From Pseudomonas sp. BGr12 (lineage in GTDB: Bacteria > Pseudomonadota > Gammaproteobacteria > Pseudomonadales > Pseudomonadaceae): a DNA stretch of 64,000 nt. Shown in pieces: positions 30,008-37,857 of the stretch (its first letter is position 1; each line of letters opens with the position of its first letter). The stretch spans positions 57,225-121,224 of the forward strand of contig NZ_JALRNF010000015.1 of NCBI RefSeq assembly GCF_030272895.1, read 5' to 3'. Position numbers and translations under genes: made by a program. Below the pieces are notes generated by a model that saw only the letters and a program-made list of their open reading frames with translations, searched no databases and was not told the DNA's origin.

Positions 30008-30694
30008 ATGAAGCTTGAGACCATCCTGACCGGCAAGGCCGTGCCCTATACCCGGCCGGGTTCCAGCAGTGCCATCGCCAAGCTGCCGCGCAATGGCGAA
30101 CTGGCCGTGACTGAACTGGGCCTGGCCGGTGACGAGCAGGGCGACCTGCGGGTGCATGGCGGCAAGGACAAGGCAATCCATCACTACCCCCGCGAGCACT
30201 ATGCGCAGTGGCGCGCCGAACTGGGCGAGCATCCGCTGTTGCAGGCGCCCGGGGCCTTTGGCGAGAACTTCAGCAGCCATGGCCTGACCGAGGCCGAGGT
30301 CTGCCTGGGTGATCGGTTCCGTGCCGGCACGGCCATCCTGGAGGTGTCCCAGGGGCGCCAGCCGTGCTGGAAGCTCAATGATCGTTTTGCGGTGAAGGAT
30401 ATGTCGTTGCGGGTCCAGCAAAGTGGTCGTACCGGCTGGTATTACCGGGTGCTGGAGGAGGGGGTCGTGGCGGCAGGTGCGGCCTTCGAACTGATCGCGC
30501 GTCCGCATCCGCAGTGGTCGGTGGCGCGGTTGTCGTCGGTGTTGTTCGAGAGGCAGGTCAATGCCGAGGTGATTCGCCAGTGCCTGGAGCTGCCGCTGGC
30601 GCCGTCGTGGCGCAGGACGCTGGAGCGTCGGTTGGAAAAGGCCGAGGTGGAGGATTGGGCGCCCCGGTTGCAGGGGCCGTCGGCCAGTATTTGA
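30008..30694 (+). CDS. MOSC-domain protein (YiiM type)
   Basis: A 228-residue MOSC-domain protein. MOSC domains carry sulfur or bind molybdenum cofactor; the E. coli relative YiiM detoxifies 6-N-hydroxylaminopurine in a molybdenum-dependent way. Visible family features: LGLAGDEQGDLRVHGGKDKA, YAQWRAELGEHPLL, GENFSSHGLTE, and the cysteine in SQGRQPCWKLNDRF, with a YiiM-type C-terminal tail. ATG at 30008 has GGAG 9 bases upstream; a GTG two codons earlier is too close to it. Cotranscribed with the MarR gene. Confidence 0.88.
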   Translation: MKLETILTGKAVPYTRPGSSSAIAKLPRNGELAVTELGLAGDEQGDLRVHGGKDKAIHHYPREHYAQWRAELGEHPLLQAPGAFGENFSSHGLTEAEVCLGDRFRAGTAILEVSQGRQPCWKLNDRFAVKDMSLRVQQSGRTGWYYRVLEEGVVAAGAAFELIARPHPQWSVARLSSVLFERQVNAEVIRQCLELPLAPSWRRTLERRLEKAEVEDWAPRLQGPSASI

Positions 30695-30698
30695 ACGC

Positions 30699-30753
30699 AT
30701 CGCGGGGCAAGCCCGCTCCCACCGCCGGTAGGAGCGGGCTTGCCCCGCGATCC
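30699..30753. repeat. REP pair
   Basis: Inverted CGGGGCAAGCCCGCTCCCAC cores joined by CGCCGG, between the convergent MOSC and glutamine amidotransferase genes; probable bidirectional end structure. Confidence 0.85.
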
Positions 30754-30754
30754 A

Positions 30755-31570
30755 TTACGCTGCCGAACTAAAGGTCTTTACACCTTGGGCCTTCGCTACC
30801 TGCTTGCGGCAGGCCTCGCCGAAGGCTTCGAACATTTTGATCGAGTCCGGGTTCTTCGCTGCTTGCCACTCCGGGTGCCATTGCACGGCGAACAGGAACG
30901 GCGACAGGCTTGGCGCGTGGATGGCTTCGACCAGGCCGTCTTCGGCCCAGGCCAGTGGCTCGATGCCCTTGCCCAGCGTGTTCAGGCCCTGGCCGTGCAG
31001 CGAGTTGACGCGGATCTCGTCGCTCTTGAGCAGCTTGTGCAGCCAGCTGCCTTGCTCCAGGCGCACGCCGTGAACGGCGCTGTACTGGACGTCTACCGGA
31101 TCCTCGGGGTTTTCCCGGTGATCGTTGAAGCCAGGCTCGGCGTAGACCTTCTGGTGGATGTCACCACCCAGGGCCACGTTGATTTCCTGCATGCCACGGC
31201 AAATGCCGAAGATCGGCAGGCCACGGGCGATGGCGGCCTTGACCAGGGGCATGTCGAACAGGTCGCGGTCGCGGTCCTGGCCCTTGCCCGGGGTCTGGTT
31301 TTCCTGGCCGTACAGGGCCGGGTCGATGTTGCTGCCTGCACCGGTCAGGTACACGCCATCGGCCATGTCCAGGTAGGTTTCCAGGTCTTCGATGCCGCAG
31401 CAGGTCGGTACCAGTACTGGTACGCAGCCGGCGTGTTCAACCAGCGGCACGATGTATTTGTGGGTCATGACCTGATAATCGTGACCTTTGCGCTCCTGGG
31501 CGCCCATGGTCATCAGGACGACGGGTTTGCGAAGGGTTTGTTTCTTATTGCCAATGTTGCTGTTGGGCAT
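30755..31570 (-). CDS. Class I glutamine amidotransferase, gamma-glutamyl-GABA hydrolase family (peptidase C26)
   Basis: A 271-residue PuuD/SpuA-like hydrolase. Nucleophile elbow GICRGMQEINVALGGD gives C124; QWHPEW supplies H232 and E234 of the triad. Members hydrolyse gamma-glutamyl amides such as gamma-glutamyl-GABA in polyamine catabolism. The N-terminal extension (MPNSNIGNKKQTLRK) is a little longer than usual. No polyamine genes adjoin it, so the substrate is not set by context; it borders the amino-acid catabolic region. Confidence 0.88.
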   Translation of the reverse strand: MPNSNIGNKKQTLRKPVVLMTMGAQERKGHDYQVMTHKYIVPLVEHAGCVPVLVPTCCGIEDLETYLDMADGVYLTGAGSNIDPALYGQENQTPGKGQDRDRDLFDMPLVKAAIARGLPIFGICRGMQEINVALGGDIHQKVYAEPGFNDHRENPEDPVDVQYSAVHGVRLEQGSWLHKLLKSDEIRVNSLHGQGLNTLGKGIEPLAWAEDGLVEAIHAPSLSPFLFAVQWHPEWQAAKNPDSIKMFEAFGEACRKQVAKAQGVKTFSSAA

Positions 31571-32089
31571 ATGTCACCTTGGGACAGGCGCGGCCTGTCA
31601 TTATTGTGCAGGCGCGCAACTGGAACCCTGCGCTACCTGAGGTTTCGAGCACTGCCGGAACGCCGCTTGGGGCCAATGTTTCCGGTCGAAACCTGTATTA
31701 AGCTTGCCAGAGCCGTTTAATATGTCAAACGACTTCAGATTGCGCGGCCGAAGCTTGTCATTGCCTGGATGCAATGATCAGGCTGAGCGCGGCAGGAACT
31801 GGCGCAGGTCAGGGTGTTTGCCAGTCAATAATAATTAACGATGCGTGGGGCTTGCAAAACCGGCCGGACCTGAGCGCGCCGGGCCCGGAGCCGGGTTGCA
31901 ACCTGGCATTTTTACCAGGTGCCGATCGAAGGCCGGCTTTGGCGCACTGGCCGCGTGCTACCTATACTTTGTCACTCGGCAACAGCCCGCTGTCGTTGAC
32001 CGGATCGAGACGCCTCTGATCCTGTGGTCATGCCTTTGTAGTCGGTGGATGCGAGTCGTCATCTCTCAACGCTACATGGGGTTAACGTG
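31571..32089. other. 519-bp intergenic region without a supported gene
   Basis: No frame with coding character. The left part must hold the promoter of the amidotransferase gene (AT-richer stretch with TTAATATGTCAAACG near 31720). Near the middle ACCTGG-N8-CCAGGT (31901-31920) with a T-rich loop forms a small hairpin, preceded by GGGCCCGGAGCCGGG. Could host a leader or small RNA; nothing is firm. Confidence 0.4.
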
Positions 32090-32380
32090 ATGGATATCGT
32101 CAGTCTGGTGGTTCAGATCATTGCCGGCGTGGTCGGCGGCAACGCCGTCGGCATGAGCAAGCAAGGGATGGGCACAGGGCTCAATTCGATCGTCGGGGGT
32201 ATCGGCGGGGTGGTGCTCGGGCAGATCGTCGCGGCGATTACCGGAGAGCCGGGTGCTGCCGCGGCGGGCGGGGCCATGGACCTGCCGTCGCTGATCAGCA
32301 GCATTGTCGGCGGTGGTGCCGGTGGTGCGGTGCTGACCTTCATTGTGGGGTTGATCAAGTCGAAGATGCATCCGCAGTAA
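32090..32380 (+). CDS. Small glycine-rich membrane protein
   Basis: A 96-residue hydrophobic protein with three predicted membrane segments and many glycines (QIIAGVVGGNAVGM; SIVGGIGGVVLGQIVAAI; GAGGAVLTFIVGLIKSK). It resembles the GlsB/YeaQ-type small stress membrane proteins in composition but I cannot assert membership. The ATG at 32090 follows GGGGTTAACG, a weak ribosome site. Isolated between a large gap and a REP pair. Confidence 0.7.
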   Translation: MDIVSLVVQIIAGVVGGNAVGMSKQGMGTGLNSIVGGIGGVVLGQIVAAITGEPGAAAAGGAMDLPSLISSIVGGGAGGAVLTFIVGLIKSKMHPQ

Positions 32381-32385
32381 GCCCG

Positions 32386-32437
32386 ATCGCGGGGCAAGCC
32401 CGCTCCCACCCTGTGGGAGCGGGCTTGCCCCGCGATT
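32386..32437. repeat. REP pair
   Basis: Inverted ATCGCGGGGCAAGCCCGCTC cores with a CCACCCTGTG link, between the convergent small membrane protein and ABC ATPase genes. Confidence 0.85.
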
Positions 32438-32441
32438 GACC

Positions 32442-33230
32442 TCAATGCAGGATCTGCGCGAGGAACCCCTGCGCCCGCGCACTCTGCGGATTATTGAAGA
32501 ACGCCTCGGGGCTGGCGTCCTCGATGATCTGCCCGCCATCGAGGAACAGCACGCGCTCGGCCACCTGGCGGGCGAAGCCCATTTCATGGGTGACGCAGAG
32601 CATGGTCATGCCGGTGTCGGCCAGTTTCACCAGCACGTCCAGCACCTCGGCTACCATCTCCGGGTCGAGCGCCGAGGTCGGCTCGTCGAACAGCATGATC
32701 TTCGGCTTCATGCACAGCGCCCGGGCAATCGCTACCCGCTGTTGCTGGCCGCCGGAGAGCTGGCTGGGGTATTTGCCGGCCTGGCTTTCGATGCCCACCT
32801 TGTTCAGGTAGAAACGCGCACGTTCCTCGGCTTCCTTGCGCGACAGGCCGCGCACGGTCATGGGCGCCAGGGTGCAGTTGTCCAGCACGCTCATGTGCGG
32901 GAACAGGTTGAAGTGCTGGAACACCATGCCGATTTCACTGCGGACCTCGGCGGCCTGGCGGGTGGTCAGGGCCAGGTCCGTGTCGTGGACGCGGATGGTG
33001 CCGCGCTCGGCGATTTCCAGGCGGTTGATGCAGCGGATCAGGGTCGACTTGCCCGAGCCGGAAGGGCCGCACAGGACGATGCGCTCGCCCTCGCGCACGT
33101 TCAGGTTGATGTCGCGCAGCACATGGAAGGCGCCGTAATGCTTGTTCAGCCCTTCGATGGTCACCACGACCTTCCGCGGGTCGGTGTGTGGGGTAGGGGT
33201 GGAGGCTGCAAGGCTCAGTGAAGCGGTCAT
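32442..33230 (-). CDS. Amino-acid ABC transporter ATPase
   Basis: A 262-residue polar amino-acid uptake ATPase (GlnQ/HisP type). Walker A GPSGSGKSTLIRCINRLE, signature LSGGQQQRVAIARAL, Walker B MLFDEPTSALDPE and the switch histidine in CVTHEMGFARQV are all intact. The first 25 residues (to about TPHTDPRKVV) are an extension. Last gene of a minus-strand run: RpiR, binding protein, two permeases, FAD dehydrogenase, ATPase. Together with those it imports the substrate of the dehydrogenase, probably D-lysine or a related amino acid. Confidence 0.93.
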   Translation of the reverse strand: MTASLSLAASTPTPHTDPRKVVVTIEGLNKHYGAFHVLRDINLNVREGERIVLCGPSGSGKSTLIRCINRLEIAERGTIRVHDTDLALTTRQAAEVRSEIGMVFQHFNLFPHMSVLDNCTLAPMTVRGLSRKEAEERARFYLNKVGIESQAGKYPSQLSGGQQQRVAIARALCMKPKIMLFDEPTSALDPEMVAEVLDVLVKLADTGMTMLCVTHEMGFARQVAERVLFLDGGQIIEDASPEAFFNNPQSARAQGFLAQILH

Positions 33231-33248
33231 ATTGTTATTCTCCCGCGA

Positions 33249-34490
33249 TCAGTTGAAGCGTGCCGCGCTGTAGGGCGCAGGGTCGGTAAAGGTGTCGGCG
33301 CCGGTCATCATTTCCGCCAGCAGGCGGCCGCTGACCGGGCCCAGGGTCAGGCCGTGGTGGGCATGACCGAAGTTGAACCACAGGCCCTTGTGGCGCGGCG
33401 CCGGGCCGATCACCGGGCGCATGTCCGGCAGGCAGGGGCGGCGGCCCAGCCAGGGCTTGGGATCGAGGCGCTTGCCCAGGGGGAAGATCGTGCGGGCAAT
33501 GGCTTCGCAGCGCTGCAGCTGGATTTCATTGATGGCGTCGCTGCTGGCGGCGAACTCGATGCCGGTGGTCAGGCGAATGCCCTGGGCCATGGGTGCCAGC
33601 ACATAACCACCCTGGGCGTCACAGATCGAATGCTTGAGCGCGGCCCCATCGCGGCCCTGGTAGTGCATGTGGTAGCCACGCTTGATTTCCAGGGGAATGG
33701 TGTAGCCCAGCGGCCGGAACAGCTCACCCGACTGCGGGCCGAGGGCGACCACCACCTCCGGCGCAGTGATCGGCCCCTGGCGGCTGTCCACCTGCCAGTC
33801 ACTGCCGACCTGGCGCAGGGTCCGCGCATCGCCATGGATGAACTGGCCGCCGCGCTTGACGAACAGCGCCGCATAGCCACGGGTCAGGCCGCCGGGGTTG
33901 GTGACGGTCTTGGGATCGAGCCAGTGGATGCCGCCGACCACGTTTTCGGTGAGGTCGGTTTCGCGTTCGCGCAACTGCCGGCGATCGAGGATCTCGTAGC
34001 TCAGGCCGAACGACTTCAGGGCATGAGCGTCGGCCTGGGCCTTGCGAAATGCGGCGTCGTTGTGAAAAACCTCGATCCAGCCATGGGCCTTGACCAGGTC
34101 TGCCAGGCCCGCGTCTTCGATCAGGGCATCGTGTTCTTCCACGCAGCGCTGCACCAGCGGCAGCATGGCCTTGGTGGCCACGGCAAGGCCGGCGGCGGAG
34201 GAGTTCTGCCAGTACTTGAACAGCCAGGGGGCGATCTTCGGCAGGTGCAGCGGGCTGTAGCGCACGTCGGACTGACGGTTCAGGCCATAGCGCAGCAGGC
34301 TCGACAGCTCCCGGGGGAAGGCATAGGGAATCACGCTCGAGCGCTCGATCAGCCCGGCGTTGCCATGGCTGGTGCCGCTGCCCGGTTCGTCGCGGTCGAT
34401 GAGGATCACCTTGCGGCCGCGGGCCTGCAGGTGCAGCGCCGTGCTCACGCCGACGATACCGGCGCCCAGAACGATGGTTTGACAGTGCAT
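33249..34490 (-). CDS. amaD: FAD-dependent D-amino acid dehydrogenase (DadA/AmaD-like)
   Basis: A 413-residue DadA-type flavoenzyme oxidising a D-amino acid to the keto acid. FAD-binding VLGAGIVGVSTALHLQARGR at the N-terminus, SGTSHGNAGLIERS, and the C-terminal GRRPCLPDMRPVIGPAPRH and NFGHAHHGLTLGPVSGRL are typical. The start MHCQTIVLGAG at 34490 is set by the FAD motif; the longer frame is an artefact. By position in a block with an amino-acid ABC transporter, an RpiR regulator and dpkA it corresponds to AmaD of P. putida (D-lysine catabolism, from memory). Substrate inferred from context. Confidence 0.85.
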   Translation of the reverse strand: MHCQTIVLGAGIVGVSTALHLQARGRKVILIDRDEPGSGTSHGNAGLIERSSVIPYAFPRELSSLLRYGLNRQSDVRYSPLHLPKIAPWLFKYWQNSSAAGLAVATKAMLPLVQRCVEEHDALIEDAGLADLVKAHGWIEVFHNDAAFRKAQADAHALKSFGLSYEILDRRQLRERETDLTENVVGGIHWLDPKTVTNPGGLTRGYAALFVKRGGQFIHGDARTLRQVGSDWQVDSRQGPITAPEVVVALGPQSGELFRPLGYTIPLEIKRGYHMHYQGRDGAALKHSICDAQGGYVLAPMAQGIRLTTGIEFAASSDAINEIQLQRCEAIARTIFPLGKRLDPKPWLGRRPCLPDMRPVIGPAPRHKGLWFNFGHAHHGLTLGPVSGRLLAEMMTGADTFTDPAPYSAARFN

Positions 34491-34516
34491 TGGAACGGTC
34501 CTCAGAAAACAGGCAA

Positions 34517-35227
34517 TCAGCGCAGGTGGCGGCCCAGTCGGCCTTCGATGTGTTTGAGGCTGCGCCGTACGATCTCGACGATCAGCAGGTAGAGCACGGC
34601 GGCCCACAGGTAGATCTGGAAGTCGAAGCTGCGCGAGAAGGCCAGCTTGGTCACGCCCATCAGGTCGTAGATGGTCACCAGCGAGGCAATGGCGCTGGCC
34701 TTGATCATCAGGATCAGCTCATTGCCCAGCGGGCCGATGGCGACGATCAGCGATTGCGGCAGGATCACCTTGAAGAAGGTGGTCGAGCGCTTGAGGCTCA
34801 GGGCCTTGGCTGCTTCATACTGGCCGGGGGCCACGGCCAGCAGGGCGCCGCGGAAGATCTCGGCCTGGTAGGCGGCGGTGTTGAGCACGAAGGCCAGCAA
34901 GGTGCAGTACCAGGCTTCGCGGAAGAACCACCACATACCGACGTCTTGCCAGAAGCCCTTGAGCGAACCCAGGCCGTAGTACAGCAAGAACAGCTGGGCC
35001 AGCAGCGGCGAGCCACGGAAGAAGTAGATGTAGCCGGCGCTCAGGCGTTGCAGCAGCAGGTTGTTGGACAGCCGCGCCAGGGCCAGGAGCATGCCCAGCA
35101 GCGCGCCGAGGGTGAAGGAAATGGCCACCAGCTTGGCGGTCACCAGCAGGCCGTCGATAAAGCGTGGGCCGTAGCGTTCCAGCAGGTCGGGGTCGAGAAC
35201 GAAGGCCAGCAGTTGATCGAAACTCAT
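34517..35227 (-). CDS. Amino-acid ABC transporter permease (HisM type)
   Basis: A 236-residue inner-membrane permease with about five helices and the EAA loop (QYEAAKALSLKRSTTFFKVI then PLGNELILMIKASA). It pairs with the second permease, whose end it overlaps by 4 bases (ATGA), to form the channel of the transporter. Starts MSFDQLLAFVLDPDLLERYG. Confidence 0.92.
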   Translation of the reverse strand: MSFDQLLAFVLDPDLLERYGPRFIDGLLVTAKLVAISFTLGALLGMLLALARLSNNLLLQRLSAGYIYFFRGSPLLAQLFLLYYGLGSLKGFWQDVGMWWFFREAWYCTLLAFVLNTAAYQAEIFRGALLAVAPGQYEAAKALSLKRSTTFFKVILPQSLIVAIGPLGNELILMIKASAIASLVTIYDLMGVTKLAFSRSFDFQIYLWAAVLYLLIVEIVRRSLKHIEGRLGRHLR

Positions 35228-35943
35228 GTCCGGGCGCTCCGCAGGTGACGGCTGAAATACTGCTCGATGAATACGAAGACCCGGCCCGACAGCGCCGAGA
35301 ACAGCAGGTAGCCCAGGCAGGCCACGCCGTAGAAGAACATCGGCTCCTTGGTCACGCTGACCGCAAGGTTGGTCTGGCGCATCAGGTCGACCAGGGAAAT
35401 GGTCGAGACCAGCGAGGTGTCCTTGAGCAGCGACAGCCAGTTGTTCGACAGCCCCGGCATGGCGATGCGCACCAGTTGCGGGAAGATCACCTTGCGAAAG
35501 GTGGTGGCCTTGCTCAGGCCCAGGGCCTGGGAGGCCTCGTACTGGCCCTTGGCGACGGTCTTGAAGGCGCCCAGCCAGATTTCGCTGGAGAACGCGGCGA
35601 ACACCAGGCTGAAGGCGATCATCGCGGCGAGGAAGGTGTTGATCATCACCTCGCCCTCATAGCCCATGGCCAGGAGGATTTTCTGCGCGGCGATCTGGCA
35701 GCCGTAGTAGATGATCAGCAGCGTGAGCAGTTCGGGCAGGCCGCGGAATACAGTGGAAAACACCGTGGCCACGGCGCGCGGAAAGCGCTTGGGCGAACGG
35801 GCCATCAGGGCCACGCCCAGGCCCAGGGGCAGGCCGATGGGCAGGCAGGCCAGGGCCAGGGAAATGGTCACCAGGGCGCCGGCCAGCAGGGCCTGGCCCC
35901 AGCCGCCGCTGGCGAAAGATAACAGGGACAGTTGTTCGAGCAT
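35224..35943 (-). CDS. Amino-acid ABC transporter permease (HisQ type)
   Basis: A 239-residue permease, first of the pair: ALVTISLALACLPIGLPLGL, the EAA loop QYEASQALGLSKATTFRKVI and PGLSNNWLSLLKDTSL. Five or so helices. It starts MLEQLSLLSFASGGWGQALL after a GAGAGGG ribosome site, about 100 bp downstream of the binding protein gene, with a REP pair in between that could lower expression of the permeases relative to the binding protein. Confidence 0.92.
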   Translation of the reverse strand: MLEQLSLLSFASGGWGQALLAGALVTISLALACLPIGLPLGLGVALMARSPKRFPRAVATVFSTVFRGLPELLTLLIIYYGCQIAAQKILLAMGYEGEVMINTFLAAMIAFSLVFAAFSSEIWLGAFKTVAKGQYEASQALGLSKATTFRKVIFPQLVRIAMPGLSNNWLSLLKDTSLVSTISLVDLMRQTNLAVSVTKEPMFFYGVACLGYLLFSALSGRVFVFIEQYFSRHLRSART

Positions 35944-35990
35944 GGGCGAACCCTCTCGGTTAAAGAGTGTGTGGTGCTGAGGAGGGCTTT

Positions 35991-36043
35991 ATCGCGGGGC
36001 AAGCCCGCTCCCACACTGGGTGGGAGCGGGCTTGCCCCGCGAT
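35991..36043. repeat. REP pair between binding protein and permease genes
   Basis: Inverted ATCGCGGGGCAAGCCCGCTC cores around CCACACTGGGTGG, inside the presumed transport operon right after the binding protein stop. Such structures often protect the upstream message, giving excess binding protein. Confidence 0.85.
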
Positions 36044-36046
36044 CGG

Positions 36047-36805
36047 TCACTGATAGATATCGAAGTCGAAGTAACGACTGGCGATCTTCTGGTAGGTGCC
36101 GTTGGCGACGATTTCGTCCAGGGCCTTGTTCAGGCGCTCGCGCAGGGCTTCATCTTCCTTGCGCACGGCAATGGCGGCATCGGCCTTGGTGCCGTTGACG
36201 TCGCCGAGGATCTTGCAGCAGTCCTTGCCGGCCTTGCCCAGCCACTCGTGCAGCGGGAACTTGTCGGCGATCACGCCGTCCAGGCGCCCGGCGGCAAGGT
36301 CGGCGTTGGCTTCATCGAGGGTCGGGTAGAGTTTGACGTCGGCACCGGCCTTGCCGTACACGTCTTCGGCATAGATCGCCTGGGTCGAGGAGGACTGCGC
36401 ACCGACCGTGTAGCCCTTGAAGCTGGTCTGCGCGTCGTTGATCTCGCTGTCCTTGGCCACGGCGACCGACAGCGGGGTCTTGTAGTAGTGGTTGGTGAAG
36501 GCGATCTTCTTGCGTCGCTCCTCGGTGTCGATCATCGACGCCACCACCGCGTCGTACTTCTTGGCCATCAGCGCCGGGATGATGCCTTCCCAGTCCTGGG
36601 CCACCAGGGTGCATTCGACCTTCATCTGCTCGCACAGGGCCTTGGTGATATCGATATCGAAGCCGTGCAGCTGGTTATCCGAGTCCACATAGTTGAACGG
36701 TGGGTAGGCGCCTTCGGTGGCGAACCTCAGGGTTTCGGCCTGGGCCATGGTTGCGCTGGCGAGCAGCAGGGCGCACGCGCCTGCAAAGCGGATAACGGGT
36801 TTCAT
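36047..36805 (-). CDS. Periplasmic amino-acid-binding protein
   Basis: A 252-residue solute-binding protein of the lysine/arginine/ornithine type. Signal peptide MKPVIRFAGACALLLASATMAQA; mature protein begins ETLRFATEGAYPPFNYVDS, then GFDIDITKALCEQMKVECTL, YDAVVASMIDTEERRKKIAF and YPTLDEANADLAAGRLDGVI, all standard ligand-site landmarks. The start at 36805 is fixed by the signal peptide. It follows the RpiR gene by 31 bases and precedes the permeases. Confidence 0.93.
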   Translation of the reverse strand: MKPVIRFAGACALLLASATMAQAETLRFATEGAYPPFNYVDSDNQLHGFDIDITKALCEQMKVECTLVAQDWEGIIPALMAKKYDAVVASMIDTEERRKKIAFTNHYYKTPLSVAVAKDSEINDAQTSFKGYTVGAQSSSTQAIYAEDVYGKAGADVKLYPTLDEANADLAAGRLDGVIADKFPLHEWLGKAGKDCCKILGDVNGTKADAAIAVRKEDEALRERLNKALDEIVANGTYQKIASRYFDFDIYQ

Positions 36806-36836
36806 GTAACACCTCGATCTGTTATTTGCACTCTTG

Positions 36837-37706
36837 CTATTGTTTGCTCGCTGACGTGTAGCCAACGAATTCATTGTGTAGAGCGGCAGTTGCTTCCAAG
36901 CGTTTTTCAACATCCGGTCCAAGCTTCTTGCAGACCTCGTTGACCATCAGGTGCGCCCACGACAGCATCGTCGCGGTCGACTCCCAGAACAGATTGAATT
37001 CGGTGGGGATGCGAAACACCTCATCGGCGTTGGCATCGGCCCAGTCACAGAAGGTGTCGGTAACCAGTGTTACCGGGATGCCCGCTTCCCGTGCCTTGCG
37101 ACACAGGGTCAGGGCGTGGCGCGAGTAACGGCGTGCCTCGAACACCACCAGGGCGCACTCGCCAGGCTCGGCCAGCAACACTTCGCCGAAGTGCCCGGCA
37201 CTGCCATCGACCACCTGCACGCCGTCGCGCAGGTACTGCAGCAGGTGGGCCATGCACTGGGCGATGCCGCGCTCGGTCTGAAAGCCTGCGACGAATACCC
37301 GGCGCCGTTGCGCCAGGCGCTGGCTGACCGTTTCCCAGGCCGGGGTACGGCTGTATTCGTAGACCCGCACCAGTGCCGCGACTTCCTGTTCGAGGCTGCG
37401 GGCGATGCCGGCGGCATCCTTGCCCTGCTGTTGGCGGAATTCTTGCAAACGATCACCGACCAGCCAGGGGCCATCGCCCAGGTCGTCCTTGAGATCGTGC
37501 TTGAGCGCCTTGAGGTGCTCGTAGCCCAACGCACGGCAGAAACGCCCGACGCTCGACTCGCTGACGCCGATCTTGGCCGCGAGGCTGGCCGAGGTTTCGA
37601 AGGGCAGGTCGGTGAGGTTGGCGAGCATGTAGCTGGCGATCTTGCGACCCGAAGCCGCCGCGTTGTGCAGGCTGTTTTCCAGGCGTTGCTTGATCGGTTG
37701 GCTCAC
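36837..37706 (-). CDS. RpiR/MurR-family regulator
   Basis: A 289-residue regulator: N-terminal RpiR-type HTH (residues 1-80; LPFETSASLAAKIGVSESSV, GRFCRALGYEHLKALKHDLK) and SIS domain (about 125-260; FVAGFQTERGIAQCMAHLL; CALVVFEARRYSRHALTLCR). SIS domains usually sense phosphosugars, but in P. putida an RpiR regulator occupies this place among D-lysine genes, so the ligand is probably a catabolic intermediate. Starts MSQPIKQRLENSLHN. Divergent from dpkA, with a strong palindrome in the 151-bp gap; first gene of the transport run. Confidence 0.88.
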   Translation of the reverse strand: MSQPIKQRLENSLHNAAASGRKIASYMLANLTDLPFETSASLAAKIGVSESSVGRFCRALGYEHLKALKHDLKDDLGDGPWLVGDRLQEFRQQQGKDAAGIARSLEQEVAALVRVYEYSRTPAWETVSQRLAQRRRVFVAGFQTERGIAQCMAHLLQYLRDGVQVVDGSAGHFGEVLLAEPGECALVVFEARRYSRHALTLCRKAREAGIPVTLVTDTFCDWADANADEVFRIPTEFNLFWESTATMLSWAHLMVNEVCKKLGPDVEKRLEATAALHNEFVGYTSASKQ

Positions 37707-37737
37707 GGGCGATTCTCGAAGGCGGTTGCACTTGGAA

Positions 37738-37790
37738 ACAGAAAATGAATGTTTTCTGTCATCAAGTCAATATTTGACAGTTTGCTGTCA
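37738..37790. promoter_or_regulatory. RpiR/dpkA intergenic operator cluster
   Basis: ACAGAAAA-N6-TTTTCTGT (37738-37759) is a perfect 22-bp dyad. Next to it GTCAA-TAT-TTGAC (37766-37778) and the words CTGTCA (37756), TGACAG (37775) and CTGTCA (37785) form overlapping inverted repeats. Placed between the divergent regulator and dpkA, it is the likely binding site of the RpiR protein. Confidence 0.6.
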
Positions 37791-37857
37791 CTGCGCGAGA
37801 GTTCCAGGCCTTGCCCTGCGCTGTAAGCCCATACCAAATCCAATAAGGGAGCTTCAG

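Noticed and set aside
31774..32090. 81-residue frames in the gap before the small membrane protein
   Set aside because: No ribosome site, no recognisable composition, overlapping alternatives in two frames.
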